A stretch of 64,000 nucleotides of DNA, taken from NCBI RefSeq assembly GCF_051175565.1, contig NZ_CP195105.1:2108001-2172000 (forward strand), read 5' to 3'. Shown here piece by piece: positions 24,385-32,775 of the stretch. This stretch comes from Daejeonia sp002484105 (GTDB lineage Bacteria; Bacteroidota; Bacteroidia; Flavobacteriales; Weeksellaceae). The notes under the pieces were generated by a model. It was not told the DNA's origin, searched no databases, and worked only from the letters and a program-made list of their open reading frames with translations. The position numbers and the translations under genes were made by a program. Each line of letters starts with the position of its first letter. Position 1 is the stretch's first letter.

Positions 24385-25605
24385 CTAAAGTCCGGTCCAG
24401 CCTTTTGCCCAGGTCGGCAGGTCGACACCGCTTCCAGCTCCTGTAGCATTTTCATTGATGCTGAATACTGTAGAAAGATCAGGGTTTGTATTGGCGGTTG
24501 TGGCTTTTGCCTTCCATATTTTTGCCACATTGACGAATCGGATGTCTGAAATTTTCACGCCGCTTGTGAACCAGGTGAATGTTCTGTCAGTTTCAAAATC
24601 AAGTCCGGTAATCCATTCTGCGAGCACAATATTCTTGAATATGCCTTCTGTGCCGGCGCGCAGTTTGAAGGCTTGGGATTCGGTATCCACCGAACTGTCG
24701 GCATTTTTTCCGCCACCGATAAATGTAGCGTTGGAAATGGTCGGGTTGGAGGCTCCGTTTCCGAAAGTTGTTTCCGGGTTGGTGTCCTGCGTATCTGCTT
24801 CAATACCTCTGTTTCCGGGGCCCTGATCGTCGAACTTGTTGGCATATTTTCCGGTTCTTTTCGCATAGATATAGTCTGCCGTCCCGGAGAAACCTTCTGT
24901 CCAGTCAAACTGGTCGTCTGCATTGTCAATCAGGACAAGATGGTCATAAGAAGGATTTCCGCCGAAAGATTCTATTCCGTCATCCGCACCTTCAGAAACA
25001 AAGACATAGGAAACTTTGGTACCGCTTCCGCAACCAAACAGTGAAAGTCCGTTGAATTCTTTTTCAGGATTGTAGCGGAAACCGCTGTCTTTGATGACAA
25101 GGTAGGAAATTTCTCCTGAGCTGTCTGTTTTGTCTGTACCTCCGTAGGTCAGGTCTCCAAGTTCTGATTTGGACTCTCCGGTGGAGCTTCTGTTGGAAGG
25201 CGCTTTGCCAAGAATAACGATACCGCCCCAATAGCCTCTTTTGTGTTCGGCACCTTCAAAAACTACCGGTGAAGAAGCTGTACCTTTCACAAAAAGTTTT
25301 CCGCCGCGGTCTACAATCAGGTATGGAACGCTGTAAACGCCGTCTTTCACCTGCCCCTCGGAAGCCACAATACGGGTGCCAGCGGGGATGGTGAGTGTAG
25401 CACCGCTTTTTACGACCAGCTTACCTTTCAGATAATACACTTTGGATGCATCCAGTATAATATCTCCATTGATCTCGCCCTGAAAATTGTTCGGATCTAC
25501 TGTTGCTGAAGGGGTTTCGGTAGGATCATCATTATTATCACTGCACGAAACAAATGTCGCTGTAATGGACAGACATAATACTGCTCCTAAAAATACTTTT
25601 TTCAT
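24385..25605 (-). CDS. Lipoprotein with repeated beta-strand (beta-helix-like) sequence, partner of the TonB receptor
   Basis: A 406-residue lipoprotein: signal residues 3-20, lipobox FVSC with Cys21, then an Asp/Pro-rich linker. The rest is rich in short beta strands (GEINGDIILDASKVYYLKG, KSGATLTIPAGTRIVA, WGGIVILGKAP), resembling a right-handed beta-helix. In Bacteroidota such lipoproteins often accompany a TonB-dependent receptor, as the gene does here (18 bases downstream of it). Function unknown, likely surface-exposed binding protein or periplasmic partner. Sometimes databases label homologues as transporters, which I do not support. Confidence 0.72.
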   Translation of the reverse strand: MKKVFLGAVLCLSITATFVSCSDNNDDPTETPSATVDPNNFQGEINGDIILDASKVYYLKGKLVVKSGATLTIPAGTRIVASEGQVKDGVYSVPYLIVDRGGKLFVKGTASSPVVFEGAEHKRGYWGGIVILGKAPSNRSSTGESKSELGDLTYGGTDKTDSSGEISYLVIKDSGFRYNPEKEFNGLSLFGCGSGTKVSYVFVSEGADDGIESFGGNPSYDHLVLIDNADDQFDWTEGFSGTADYIYAKRTGKYANKFDDQGPGNRGIEADTQDTNPETTFGNGASNPTISNATFIGGGKNADSSVDTESQAFKLRAGTEGIFKNIVLAEWITGLDFETDRTFTWFTSGVKISDIRFVNVAKIWKAKATTANTNPDLSTVFSINENATGAGSGVDLPTWAKGWTGL

Positions 25606-25623
25606 AATTAATTTTTTATCGGA

Positions 25624-28113
25624 TTAAAATTTGTAGTTAAAGCCTAATGATATTTCTGCCCCTTTGTTGTAGCTGTTGTTGATGAAGCTTCCGGCAGGGT
25701 TTTTCTGGATAATTTTGTATTTTGGATTCAGCAGGTTGGCTGCTTTCAGCGAAAATCCATACTTGTCCTTCAGGTTGATGCTCCAGGTGGCACCCAGATC
25801 ATGGACGGGCTGTCCAAAAAAGTTTCCCGTTCCGACAATTCCTATGGCATCGAGTGTTTTTCCTGTATAAGAGTAGGAGAGCACAAAATCAGAGTTGCTT
25901 TTCATCCATTCAATACTATAACCGAGATTGACGTTCGCCAGAAGGTCTGAAGCGCCCTGAAGCTTCTCGGTTTTGTTGGTGAAATCGGCAATCTGATTGT
26001 TGTCTTCAGAAAGTTCGGTCGGCGTTTTCAAGGACTGTCTGGACTTCAGAAAAGAAAGGTTGGAGAAGGTGTAGAATTTTCCGTTTTCTGTGTAGGCGAT
26101 ATTTTTTCTCAGTTCTACTTCGGCGCCGTAGGCATAGGCCCAGTTGGCTATATTCAGATAGGTATAGTCGTTGGATGCGGAGGCGATCACGCTTTTGGAA
26201 ATCGGGTCAATAATATATTTACCAAAAATACCGATACTGATCAGTTCGCCCTGTTTCGGGAAGAATTCCCATTTCAGGTCAGCATTATAGCTGTCGGAAA
26301 TTTTCAGATTGGGATTACCATAGATGCTGTAGGTAACATCAAAATATGGTATCGGCATCAGCTCTTTTGCCTGAGGAAGTGTGTAAGTTTTGGATGCAGC
26401 AAATCGCAGGTTGTTGCGGTCGTTCAGGATATATTTCAGGTTGAAGGCAGGCAGGATCTTGTTATAATCTTTTGTGTTGGAGCCATACCCGTCCAGCGGT
26501 TCCAGCCATTCGTTGTCGATGGAGATATGATCAAAACGTGCCCCTATCTGTATTGTCAGGCGTTCAGAGAACTGATAGTCTGCATTCAGAAAACCAGAAT
26601 GGATCTGCTGCCTGTTCTTGAAGTAATAGTAATTGAACAATCCGACACCGCCCACATTGGTATATCGTATGCCGTTGTTGGTCAGATTGTTTTCGTACAC
26701 TTGGTTCAGGTCATCCGGATTTGTAACCGTAGCATCCTGAAGCCCAACGTTGACAAATGTATTTTTGAAATCGCGGTTTTCGAAACTGCCATCATAGCCG
26801 AAACTGAGTTTCATGAGACCGAAATAACGGCTCAGATGCAGATATCCCGTATAAGACCGGTTGGTGAGTTTATCAAAATACCTGAAATTCTGCGGTCCCA
26901 TAATGTTGTACATCATTGGTGACTGAGGGTTTTCGACAATCACAGTATTCTGGAGAACATTGGGGCGCTGGCTGTTCATGTTGTTGTATCCGAGTGCCCA
27001 GTCTAGCTGCCAGTTTTCCATGACTCTGTGGTTTCCGAAAAGCTGGTTGATCCATGTGCTGGTAATTTTGTTTTCGCCGCGTTTGATCATCAGATTCTGT
27101 TCATTTGCTACCTCGCGCATATTTCCGTAATAGGTTTTGAAATCCTGCCCGGAGTTATGAATAAAATCTGTGGTAAAACCGATTCTGCTGTTGCTGCTGA
27201 GACGGTAGATCAGGTTCAGAAGCCCGGTCGTATTGGTGGTGTAGGTATAGCGGTCTACTTTCTGGAACTCCTTTAGCAGATCTCCGGTAGAGGAGTAAAT
27301 GCCTTCTTTCCCTTTACGGTAGCTGTAGTCGTTGCTGAAACTGGCATATCCGAAAACCGAAAGCCGCTGTCCGTTGTGGAAATTGAAATTGGTGCCACCT
27401 TCTGCATTAATGCCGAAACTCATGGGAAGTTCTGTTTTCAAAAAATTCCATCCCGAACGGAAGGGATTGATTTTTTCAGGAGTTTCAGAGGCTCTTAGTT
27501 TTTCTGTATGGAATCCGGAATATCCCGGACCTCCCTGCTGCCGGTAGAAGTTTCTGCTGAAAGTCTGAAGGTTAATACCTTCCGAAAGGCCAATCTGAAG
27601 ATAAGGTTTCCCGGAAAAATCTCTCGACACGATATCAATATTGGCACCCGTCATATTTCCGTTCAGTTTTGGACTGAAGATTTTGTTCAGTGAGATATAT
27701 TCTACCACAGAAGTTTTGAAAAGCGAAAGATTGATATTTTTGTTTTCCGGATCGTCAGACGGTATGGGAAGTCCGTTCAGGGTTGTTGTATTATACCGGT
27801 CTCCGAGGCCGCGTACAAAAATCTGTCCGCTCGCTTCCTGCTTCTGGGTTCCTGTTGCTTTGGTTACTGCTGCTGCTGCATCGCCTATTCCTTGTTTGGA
27901 CAACTGCGAGGCGCCAATACGCTCAATGATTTCCACAGATTTTTTCTGTGTGCTGATGATGGTATTTTCACTGTTTTTTTTCGTATTTCCCTGCAGTGTC
28001 ACTTTTTCTATGTGACGTTCGGATTTCAGGGAATCGGTTTTTACTTTCTGTGCAAATGCAGTTTGTGCTCCGGTCAGGAATATCACTGCAATGGTGATCT
28101 GGTTTACTTTCAT
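25624..28113 (-). CDS. TonB-dependent outer-membrane receptor
   Basis: An 829-residue receptor with signal peptide (residues 1-21, cut after AFAQ), a plug domain (about 45-180; VEIIERIGASQLSKQGIGDAA, then FVRGLGDRYNTTTLNGLPIPS) and a 22-strand barrel ending LGFNYKF, with an aromatic last residue. It lacks the carboxypeptidase-like repeat common in SusC proteins. TonB receptors import large or scarce nutrients (siderophores, glycans, metal complexes) using energy from TonB-ExbBD. The lipoprotein gene follows and a PhoB/PhoR-like system is divergent, so phosphate-related regulation or uptake is possible but unproven. Confidence 0.85.
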   Translation of the reverse strand: MKVNQITIAVIFLTGAQTAFAQKVKTDSLKSERHIEKVTLQGNTKKNSENTIISTQKKSVEIIERIGASQLSKQGIGDAAAAVTKATGTQKQEASGQIFVRGLGDRYNTTTLNGLPIPSDDPENKNINLSLFKTSVVEYISLNKIFSPKLNGNMTGANIDIVSRDFSGKPYLQIGLSEGINLQTFSRNFYRQQGGPGYSGFHTEKLRASETPEKINPFRSGWNFLKTELPMSFGINAEGGTNFNFHNGQRLSVFGYASFSNDYSYRKGKEGIYSSTGDLLKEFQKVDRYTYTTNTTGLLNLIYRLSSNSRIGFTTDFIHNSGQDFKTYYGNMREVANEQNLMIKRGENKITSTWINQLFGNHRVMENWQLDWALGYNNMNSQRPNVLQNTVIVENPQSPMMYNIMGPQNFRYFDKLTNRSYTGYLHLSRYFGLMKLSFGYDGSFENRDFKNTFVNVGLQDATVTNPDDLNQVYENNLTNNGIRYTNVGGVGLFNYYYFKNRQQIHSGFLNADYQFSERLTIQIGARFDHISIDNEWLEPLDGYGSNTKDYNKILPAFNLKYILNDRNNLRFAASKTYTLPQAKELMPIPYFDVTYSIYGNPNLKISDSYNADLKWEFFPKQGELISIGIFGKYIIDPISKSVIASASNDYTYLNIANWAYAYGAEVELRKNIAYTENGKFYTFSNLSFLKSRQSLKTPTELSEDNNQIADFTNKTEKLQGASDLLANVNLGYSIEWMKSNSDFVLSYSYTGKTLDAIGIVGTGNFFGQPVHDLGATWSINLKDKYGFSLKAANLLNPKYKIIQKNPAGSFINNSYNKGAEISLGFNYKF

Positions 28114-28275
28114 AATTCTTTTCAGAAATTCTTTCGATGCAAAGAAATACGAATCCGGAGAAGTAAACCGTTTACGGAGGTTTAATTAATTTTTAAAGAA
28201 TTTTTAAGAAAACACAGGGAATATTAATTTAGTGTAAATTCTGGAGGGCACTTTAGTTCGTATTGGGTTTTTAAG

Positions 28276-28283
28276 TAAATTTG
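28276..28283 (+). promoter_or_regulatory. Putative -7 box of the response-regulator operon
   Basis: TAAATTTG matches TAnnTTTG and lies 28 bases before the ATG at 28311. No standard TTG is present at the right distance upstream, so the promoter may need an activator or be weak. Confidence 0.4.
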
Positions 28284-28310
28284 AAGGTTAAAGAATCAAT
28301 AAAAGTAATA

Positions 28311-28988
28311 ATGAATTCAAAAAAAATTCTTCTTATCGACGATGAACACGACATTCTTGAAATCCTTTCCTACAACCTGCAGAAAGAAGGCTATCAGGTC
28401 TTCACGGCAGACAATGGAGTAGAGGGAATCCGGAAAGCCCGGGAAATCCATCCCGACATCATCCTTCTTGATGTCATGATGCCCGAAAAAGACGGTATAG
28501 AAACTTGCCAGGATTTAAGAAAAATGAAAGAACTCGACCGTACACTGATTGTCTTTCTCTCTGCCCGGGGCGAAGAATTTTCGCAGCTCGCAGGTTACGA
28601 AGCCGGTGCCAACGACTATGTGGTAAAGGTTATCAAACCTAAAGTTCTCGTTTCCAAAATCAATGCATTGCTGAAACTGAATTCCCGTATTGAAGATCCT
28701 TCCAAAGTGATCCAAATTGGCGACCTTATTATAGACAAAGACAATTTCCGAATTTCCAAAGACGGAAAATTCCTGCCACTCCCAAAAAAGGAGTTCGACC
28801 TGCTGTATCTGCTGGCTTCCAATACCGACAAGGTCTTCAAACGTGAAGAAATTCTTGAGAAAGTCTGGGGAAACGATGTTGTCGTGGGCGAACGTACCAT
28901 TGATGTACACATCCGCAGGCTTCGGGAAAAACTCGGCGACAATTCTATACAGACCCTGAAAGGAATCGGATACAAATTAGTGGTATAA
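28311..28988 (+). CDS. OmpR/PhoB-type response regulator
   Basis: A 225-residue two-component regulator. Receiver domain (1-120): acidic pocket Asp10-Asp11, phosphoacceptor Asp54 (LLDVMMP), Ser84 and Lys106. The residue after the conserved Lys is Val107 rather than the almost invariant cis-proline (DYVVKVIKPK). The C-terminal winged helix (about 130-225) has KEFDLLYLLASN and VVGERTIDVHIRRLREKLG. The ATG at 28311 is preferred to an upstream TTG. A sensor kinase follows 2 bases later. The TonB receptor and lipoprotein are divergent; it may regulate them. It resembles PhoB but the symbol is not certain. Confidence 0.88.
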   Translation: MNSKKILLIDDEHDILEILSYNLQKEGYQVFTADNGVEGIRKAREIHPDIILLDVMMPEKDGIETCQDLRKMKELDRTLIVFLSARGEEFSQLAGYEAGANDYVVKVIKPKVLVSKINALLKLNSRIEDPSKVIQIGDLIIDKDNFRISKDGKFLPLPKKEFDLLYLLASNTDKVFKREEILEKVWGNDVVVGERTIDVHIRRLREKLGDNSIQTLKGIGYKLVV

Positions 28989-28990
28989 AC

Positions 28991-30025
28991 ATGAAATTCA
29001 GCCGACTTTCCTTTCTTACAGCCGTACTGATGACGTTTGCCATTGCCCTGATCGTGATGGCTTTCGACTATACAAAATTCAGCTTCGACCACAACAGTAC
29101 GGGCGCAGTGCTGCTTTTCGGCATCAGTATATTCCTGATACTGGTCATTACCTATATCGGTATCGAGCTGCTCTTTAACTATTATGCCAAAAAACAGATT
29201 CAGAAGATGGCCGATACCCTTCCCATTGAACTGTTCAGTGAAAATGAAAGCCTCGGATTCAAGGAACTTTCTGAAAAAATTTCCGGATTTAACGAGCAGA
29301 AAGCCGTAGAAATCGATATGATGAAGGAAATGGAAAACTACCGAAAAGAATACATCGGCAACGTATCTCATGAGCTGAAAACACCGCTGTTTTCCATCCA
29401 GGGCTATGTGGAAACCCTGCGGGACGGTGCTGTGGAAAATCTCAACATCCGCGACAAATATCTGGACAGGATCGGTATTTCGGTAGAAAGACTCATCGCT
29501 ATTGTCAACGATCTGGATATGATCAACCGCCTGGAAGCAGGAGAAATCAACCTTAACCTGACAAAATTTGACATCAACCAGCTGATCCGCGAAGTCTTTG
29601 ATCTGCTCGACCTTGAAGCGCAGAAGAAAAACGCCTCTATGAAACTGCTTACCACCACACCGCAGATATACGTAAAGGCCGACAAACAGAAAATCAACCA
29701 GGTGATTATCAACCTGATTTCAAACGCAATCTATTATGCCAACAGACAGGAGGCCACCATCACGGTACGCACCAGTATCATCAAAAACAAAGTCTACATC
29801 GAGGTGAAAGACAACGGGATGGGTATTAAACAGGAAATTCTGCCGCGTATTTTTGAAAGATTCTATCGTGTGGAAACCAGCAGAAACCGCCGGGAAGGAG
29901 GCTCCGGACTCGGCCTTGCAATTGTTAAACACATTCTTGATGCTCATGGCGAAAGTATCTCGGTACAAAGCGAATATCTGGAAGGCAGCACCTTTCGTTT
30001 CATGCTCGAAAAAGCAGCGCTGTAA
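28991..30025 (+). CDS. Sensor histidine kinase, PhoR-like
   Basis: A 344-residue membrane kinase. Two hydrophobic segments (about 10-26 and 39-63) with almost no periplasmic loop (about 12 residues), a linker, then the dimerisation helix with H-box NVSHELKTPL (phosphoacceptor His127), N-box QVIINLISNAIYY, G1 DNGMGI and G2 GGSGLGLAIVKH. The short loop means it probably senses through a partner (as PhoR does with PhoU/Pst) rather than directly. Cotranscribed with the regulator (2-base gap). Confidence 0.88.
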   Translation: MKFSRLSFLTAVLMTFAIALIVMAFDYTKFSFDHNSTGAVLLFGISIFLILVITYIGIELLFNYYAKKQIQKMADTLPIELFSENESLGFKELSEKISGFNEQKAVEIDMMKEMENYRKEYIGNVSHELKTPLFSIQGYVETLRDGAVENLNIRDKYLDRIGISVERLIAIVNDLDMINRLEAGEINLNLTKFDINQLIREVFDLLDLEAQKKNASMKLLTTTPQIYVKADKQKINQVIINLISNAIYYANRQEATITVRTSIIKNKVYIEVKDNGMGIKQEILPRIFERFYRVETSRNRREGGSGLGLAIVKHILDAHGESISVQSEYLEGSTFRFMLEKAAL

Positions 30026-30084
30026 TGCCTGCAGGGCGGAAAATTTATAAAAATCTTTTTAAGAAAAAAACAATTAAATTTTTT

Positions 30085-30113
30085 TTTGTCATTTTTCAAT
30101 TGTCATATATTTG
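30085..30113 (+). promoter_or_regulatory. Promoter of the pRiA4b ORF-3-like gene (TTTG / TAnnTTTG)
   Basis: TTTG at 30085-30088 and TATATTTG at 30106-30113 are separated by 17 bases, a consensus Bacteroidota promoter. Transcription should begin near 30118-30120, giving a leader of about 35 bases before 30155. Confidence 0.65.
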
Positions 30114-30154
30114 CACTGAAATCAATCCCCAAAAAGTAATCAGTAAAATATATT

Positions 30155-30739
30155 ATGGTCTATAAAATCCGAGTTATTTTAGATGCTAAGGAAGACGTCT
30201 TCCGCGATATAGAAATCAAGGGAAAGCAAACCCTCTGGAATCTTCATCTGGGCATCAAAAGTGCCTTCAGCCTGCAGGGAGAGGAACTTTCTGCCTTCAA
30301 CCTTCTGGAAAGTGACGGCACGGTGATCAAGAGTGTTCCGCTGGAAGATATGAGTGATGACGGCGACGGAGAAATTATGTCAGATATCTATATTGACGAA
30401 GCTTTTGAAAACACAGGAGACAAGGCGCAATTCCAGTACGGACTGCTTGACCTGTGGGAATTTTTCTGCGAACTGATTTCAACTGCAGAAGAAAAACCCG
30501 CTGTCAACTATCCGATTACCGTTTTCCGTTTCGGAAGTGTTCCGCTGAAAGCACCCGGAAAAGGCGGAGGTGCATCTCCGAAAGGTAAAAAATCTGCAAT
30601 GCCACTGATGGAGGATGATTTTTCCTTTGACGACGGTTTCTCGGATGTAGCCTTTGATGACGAAGACGACACTTTTGAAGAAGAAGAGGAAGAAGACTAC
30701 AAAGATGATGTCTTTGATGACAGTCTTGACGAAGATTAA
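30155..30739 (+). CDS. Plasmid pRiA4b ORF-3-like protein with acidic tail
   Basis: A 194-residue protein. Residues 1-120 match the pRiA4b ORF-3 / IS1096 passenger family: YKIRVILDAKEDVFRDIEIKGKQTLWNLHLGIKSAF and a central GLLDLWEFFCELI. Residues 121-150 are a flexible Gly/Lys linker and 151-194 are extremely acidic (more than half Asp/Glu), like histone-mimic or solubility tails seen in some Bacteroidota. The family's function is unknown. It is a single-gene transcription unit with a good promoter and terminator. Confidence 0.72.
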   Translation: MVYKIRVILDAKEDVFRDIEIKGKQTLWNLHLGIKSAFSLQGEELSAFNLLESDGTVIKSVPLEDMSDDGDGEIMSDIYIDEAFENTGDKAQFQYGLLDLWEFFCELISTAEEKPAVNYPITVFRFGSVPLKAPGKGGGASPKGKKSAMPLMEDDFSFDDGFSDVAFDDEDDTFEEEEEEDYKDDVFDDSLDED

Positions 30740-30764
30740 GCAGATAATATTTATCATTATACAC

Positions 30765-30788
30765 AGCCCGGTTTTATCGGGCTTTTTT
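30765..30788 (+). terminator. Terminator after the pRiA4b ORF-3-like gene
   Basis: AGCCCG (30765-30770) and CGGGCT (30778-30783) form a 6-bp stem with a T run to 30788, 26 bases after the stop. Confidence 0.75.
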
Positions 30789-30790
30789 AG

Positions 30791-30798
30791 TATTTTTG
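30791..30798 (+). promoter_or_regulatory. Putative -7 box of the GH13 gene
   Basis: TATTTTTG (TAnnTTTG) immediately after the terminator T run and 23 bases before the start at 30821. No clear -33 element. Confidence 0.35.
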
Positions 30799-30820
30799 AA
30801 GGCATAAAAAATCCTATAAA

Positions 30821-32164
30821 ATGAAGAAAATCTTATTGATAGCAGCAGGTCTGGGGATTATTGCCTGCACCACAAGAAAAAAAACAGACACAATGCAACA
30901 GCCACAAGAGTGGAAACACACCACAAACATATATGAAGTAAACGTAAGACAGTATACACAGGAAGGTAACTTCAATGCATTTTCGAAGGAACTTCCCCGA
31001 CTGAAAAAAATGGGGGTGAAAACCCTTTGGTTCATGCCCATAACCCCTATTGCCCAGATGAATAAAAAGGGAAGCATGGGAAGTCCGTATGCCGCATACG
31101 ACTATACTGCCATCAATCCGGAATTCGGGACACTGGATGATTTCAAAAAACTGGTCAACGAGGCGCACCGTCAGGGATTCAAGGTAATTATTGACTGGGT
31201 AGCCAACCATACGGGATGGGATCATGTATGGACCCAGACGCATCCGGAATACTATCTGCACGATGCAGACGGTTCTTTCCATAAGGCTTCCGGAATGGAT
31301 GACATCATCGAACTGGACTACAGCAAACCCGAAATGCGCCAGGCGATGATTGATGCTATGAAATTCTGGGTACACGAAACGGATATTGACGGTTTCCGTT
31401 GCGATCTTGCAAGCTGGGTAGAAGTTGATTTCTGGCAGCAGGCGCGCCCCGCTGTTGAAACTCTGAAACCGCTCTTCTGGCTCGGCGAATTTGACGAACT
31501 TGAAAACCCCGACTATGGAAAAGTCTTCGATGCAAGCTATTCCTGGAAATGGATGCATAAAAGTGAAGAGTATTATAAGAAAAACCTGCCACTGCAGGAA
31601 CTCCGCGACCTTCTCATCAGTTATTCAAATATCGGCGATCAGTCCATGAGAGCCTGGTTTACGGCCAACCACGACGAAAATTCGTGGAATGGCACCGAAT
31701 ACGAAAAATACGGCGTCATTACAAAACCGATGGCTGTATTTTCTGCAACCTGGAACGGCGTTCCTCTGCTGTACTCCGGACAGGAACTTCCGAATACAAA
31801 ACGTCTGGAATTTTTTGAGAAAGATCCGATCCGCTGGACCGGCTTCAATCAGAATGAAGAGTTTTACAGAATTTTACTCGATCTTAAATCTGCCAGTCCG
31901 GCATTGCGCGGTGGCGATCCGGCGGTTACAACGTATTTTATCCATACTACTGCCCAGGACAAAATTCTTGCCTATCTCCGCAAAAACGGCGACAACGAAG
32001 TGCTTGTGCTGCTGAACATGTCCAAAGAACCTGTAGAATTTGATATCGAAGACAGCAATGTGTCCGGCAACTTTAGAGATGTTTTTACCAAAGAGAAAAA
32101 AGATGTTTCTGTCCAGCGCCATTTCAGTTTCAAAGTATCGGATTATGCGGTGCTGGTAAAATAA
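30821..32164 (+). CDS. GH13 alpha-amylase family lipoprotein
   Basis: A 447-residue enzyme. Lipobox IIAC with Cys16 means a lipoprotein in the periplasm or at the outer membrane surface. GH13 regions are present: DWVANHTG (region I, His130), GFRCDLAS with nucleophile Asp195 (region II), WLGEFDE with acid/base Glu223 (region III), and TANHDENSW with Asp285 (region IV). Acts on alpha-1,4 or 1,6-linked glucans or oligosaccharides by double displacement. C-terminal beta domain from about 380. No sus-type genes are adjacent, and the specificity is uncertain. Confidence 0.9.
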   Translation: MKKILLIAAGLGIIACTTRKKTDTMQQPQEWKHTTNIYEVNVRQYTQEGNFNAFSKELPRLKKMGVKTLWFMPITPIAQMNKKGSMGSPYAAYDYTAINPEFGTLDDFKKLVNEAHRQGFKVIIDWVANHTGWDHVWTQTHPEYYLHDADGSFHKASGMDDIIELDYSKPEMRQAMIDAMKFWVHETDIDGFRCDLASWVEVDFWQQARPAVETLKPLFWLGEFDELENPDYGKVFDASYSWKWMHKSEEYYKKNLPLQELRDLLISYSNIGDQSMRAWFTANHDENSWNGTEYEKYGVITKPMAVFSATWNGVPLLYSGQELPNTKRLEFFEKDPIRWTGFNQNEEFYRILLDLKSASPALRGGDPAVTTYFIHTTAQDKILAYLRKNGDNEVLVLLNMSKEPVEFDIEDSNVSGNFRDVFTKEKKDVSVQRHFSFKVSDYAVLVK

Positions 32165-32186
32165 ATTTTTAACAATAGATTCCTCC

Positions 32187-32216
32187 GGACTGTCATAATT
32201 CTGGCAGTCCTTTTTT
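32187..32216 (+). terminator. Terminator after the GH13 gene
   Basis: GGACTGTCA (32187-32195) and TGGCAGTCC (32202-32210) make a 9-bp stem (one G-U pair), followed by six T residues. It is 23 bases beyond the stop. Confidence 0.8.
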
Positions 32217-32328
32217 ATTCGGAAAAACAATACGAAACCTTCGGGAAATGTTTTTTTAAAGCAGATATTTCCATTTTTCCTTGTTTTCTTTTTTTCTGAT
32301 AATTCATAACTTCAAACAAAGAAACCAG

Positions 32329-32772
32329 ATGCCCGCCAAATCCGGAATTTACCAGTTCGTCCGAAACAGAGTCCTTGAAAAAATACAGATGCTCGAAAAT
32401 CTGATTGCCGAAACGCGCGCGTCCAACAATGATACCAAAAGTTCTATGGGCGACAAATACGAAACGGGAAGGGAAATGCTTCAGCAGCAAATCAACCAAC
32501 TGCAGCTGCAACTGAAAGAAGTTATACAAAAACAGCAGTTTCTGGAAACGCTGAAGCTTCATGATACTGTAAAATCCGAACCGGGAGCACTGGTGCAAAC
32601 GGACAAAGGCTGGTTTTACATTTCCGTTTCGTTGGGAGAAATCCGTCCGGAAGGTACCAAAATCATCTGTATCTCCCCCGAAGCCCCGCTTGCCCATGCA
32701 ATGAAAGGAAAAACGGCTGGTGAAAACTTTGCCGTAAACGGAAATATTTTCCGTATTCTGGATATTTTGTAA
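32329..32772 (+). CDS. Gre-like (GreA/GreB C-terminal domain) protein
   Basis: A 147-residue protein whose C-terminal half (about 88-147; GWFYISVSLGEIRPEGTKIICISPEAPLAHAM, GKTAGENFAVNGNIFRIL) resembles the FKBP-like C-terminal domain of transcript-cleavage factors GreA/GreB. The N-terminal half is a predicted coiled coil (QQQINQLQLQLKEVIQKQQ), comparable in place to the Gre coiled coil, but it lacks the two acidic tip residues of a true Gre factor as far as I can see. Start ATG at 32329 (MPAKSGIYQFVRN); an upstream frame is less likely. Probably RNA-polymerase-binding, function unknown. Confidence 0.65.
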   Translation: MPAKSGIYQFVRNRVLEKIQMLENLIAETRASNNDTKSSMGDKYETGREMLQQQINQLQLQLKEVIQKQQFLETLKLHDTVKSEPGALVQTDKGWFYISVSLGEIRPEGTKIICISPEAPLAHAMKGKTAGENFAVNGNIFRILDIL

Positions 32773-32775
32773 AAA

